Program-made: the position numbers and the translations under genes | Shown: one piece after another, positions 62,931 through 64,000 of the stretch | Layout of the letters: every line of letters begins with the position of its first letter | How positions within the stretch are numbered: position 1 is the first letter of the stretch | The notes under the pieces: generated by a model | The model's database searches: none | Told to the model about the DNA's origin: nothing | What the model saw: only the letters and a program-made list of their open reading frames with translations | Assembly: GCF_000218875.1 (NCBI RefSeq) | Contig: NC_015709.1 | Location: forward strand, 1,116,001 to 1,180,000 | Direction: 5' to 3' | DNA length: 64,000 nucleotides | DNA from: Zymomonas mobilis subsp. pomaceae ATCC 29192 | GTDB taxonomy: Bacteria > Pseudomonadota > Alphaproteobacteria > Sphingomonadales > Sphingomonadaceae

Positions 62931-64000
62931 ATGGTTACTTTAAACCGGCGGCGGTTGTTACAATTAACGGCAGCAAATGGCGTTCTCTTTCATACCGCGC
63001 TTTGGCCGACCTTAGCCAAAGCCGCCCCTTCTCTTGCCCTGAAACCGCTAATTTTTTCTCATCGCGGCGCTTCCGCCTTACGGCCAGAACATACGCTCGC
63101 CGCTTATGGAAAAGCAATTATAGATGGTGCCGATTATATCGAACCGGATCTTGTCCCAACGAAGGACGGGCATCTTATTGCTCGACATGAAAGTAATATT
63201 ACTGACACAACAGATGTTGCCCATCATACGGAATTTTCGAGCCGCCGCCGTAAAATAGTGATGGATGGCAAAGAACAAGAAGGCTGGTTTACAACTGATT
63301 TTACCTTGGCAGAAATCAAAACCTTAAGGGCTTGTGAAAGACTGCCAACAATCAGGCCGTTGAATACGCGTTATGATGGGTGGTTTGAAATTCCTACATT
63401 AGAAGAAGTGATCGACTTTGTTGCGGCGGCATCGACCTGCAGTAATCGTCTAATCGGCCTCATACCTGAAATTAAAAATCCAACGCATTTCCGAAAATTA
63501 GGATTTTCAATAGAAGATACACTCCTAAAAATTCTGGATAGTCATCTCTACACATCTCAGGCTCCTGTAGAAATTCAGTGTTTTGAAGATACAGCGCTTC
63601 GCTATCTTAGACAGAAGATCGGTTATACCCGTCCGCACTGGAAACTTATGTTTTTGTTAGGCGGGCGTCAGACGATCCCAGCCGATATTCTGGCGGTTGG
63701 CGGAAAAACGACTTTTGGCGATTTGATGACACCGGCAGCACTAAAAGACATTCGCCAATTTGCAGAAGCGATCGGCCCTTCTAATGATGATCTCATTCCG
63801 AAAACCCAAACAGGGCAATGGGGTAATCCCAGCAGTCTGATAGAAGATGCCCATGCTACAGGGCTGTTAGTCCATAGTTACACCTGCCGCCCTGAAAACA
63901 GATTCTTACCGCTCGCATTGCGCGATCAAGCAGGAGATAATGCCCGCAATATCAAAGGCTCGATAGCCGAAATAAGGCGCTATCTGGAATTGGGATTAGA
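62931..64000 (+). CDS. Glycerophosphodiester phosphodiesterase, Tat-exported (3' truncated)
   Basis: The frame starts at ATG 62931 behind TTAAGG and is still open at the window end (356 codons). It begins MVTLNRRRLLQLTAANG, a twin-arginine signal. The GDPD catalytic set is visible: SHRGASALRPEHT (H44, R45), EPDLVP (E71, D73), and H86 in LIARHE; later PEIKNP. It should hydrolyse glycerophosphodiesters to glycerol 3-phosphate and an alcohol in the periplasm, like GlpQ. It is cotranscribed with the TonB receptor. Confidence 0.92.
   Translation, partial: MVTLNRRRLLQLTAANGVLFHTALWPTLAKAAPSLALKPLIFSHRGASALRPEHTLAAYGKAIIDGADYIEPDLVPTKDGHLIARHESNITDTTDVAHHTEFSSRRRKIVMDGKEQEGWFTTDFTLAEIKTLRACERLPTIRPLNTRYDGWFEIPTLEEVIDFVAAASTCSNRLIGLIPEIKNPTHFRKLGFSIEDTLLKILDSHLYTSQAPVEIQCFEDTALRYLRQKIGYTRPHWKLMFLLGGRQTIPADILAVGGKTTFGDLMTPAALKDIRQFAEAIGPSNDDLIPKTQTGQWGNPSSLIEDAHATGLLVHSYTCRPENRFLPLALRDQAGDNARNIKGSIAEIRRYLELGL

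Overview
The window looks like a piece of the chromosome of a Zymomonas-type alphaproteobacterium (Sphingomonadales). I infer this from the tkt-gap-pgk run with a nearby class I aldolase (as in Entner-Doudoroff fermenters), alphaproteobacterial signals such as a GTTC-N7-GTTC LexA box, the amiC-mrcA-prfB and rne synteny, short AT-rich intergenic DNA and moderate GC in genes. No database search was run, so the genus is a recognition call. Almost all of the window is ordinary core genome; the accessory parts are an alternative nitrogenase locus, one insertion sequence and two TonB-receptor loci.

Layout. 1-6.8 kb: end of a MATE exporter, rplU-rpmA, a GNAT acetyltransferase, obgE-proB-SDR with overlapping ends, then a divergent CDF transporter/MerR metal-resistance pair. 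6.8-15 kb (mostly minus strand): a compact iron-only nitrogenase locus, anfA then anfH-anfD-anfG-anfK-anfO and a gamma-glutamylcyclotransferase-like gene. The anfHDGK operon and anfA each have a readable sigma-54 (-24/-12) promoter, and the anfH promoter has a cluster of dyads at enhancer distance. The cofactor genes (nifB, nifV, nifU/S and so on) are not here and must lie elsewhere. 15-19 kb: two paralogous chemoreceptors. 19.5-22 kb: trpG-trpD and lexA with its SOS box. 22-30.5 kb: prfB, mrcA, amiC and divergent rne with a structured leader. 30.7-35.7 kb: M48 protease, DsbA-like thioredoxin, RpiR regulator, serine deaminase. 35.7-44.6 kb: siderophore-type TonB receptor, tRNA-Glu(CTC), class II DAHP synthase, cysS, a small lipoprotein, ettA. 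44.8-46.2 kb: a secreted two-lobed aspartic-protease-like protein. 46.3-55.3 kb: ahcY, ispG, class I aldolase, pgk, gap, tkt. 55.5-57.7 kb: small coiled-coil gene, zapA, 6S RNA, and an IS5-family element with a -1 frameshift. 58-64 kb: thiC under a TPP riboswitch, then a TonB receptor coupled to a Tat-exported glycerophosphodiesterase that runs off the window.

How it fits together. The nitrogenase locus is the notable system: structural proteins, a dedicated activator with the conserved Cys-X4-Cys switch, and intercistronic hairpins between anfH/anfD and anfK/anfO that probably set protein ratios. Many promoters, terminators, leaders and start sites can be read directly and are listed below.
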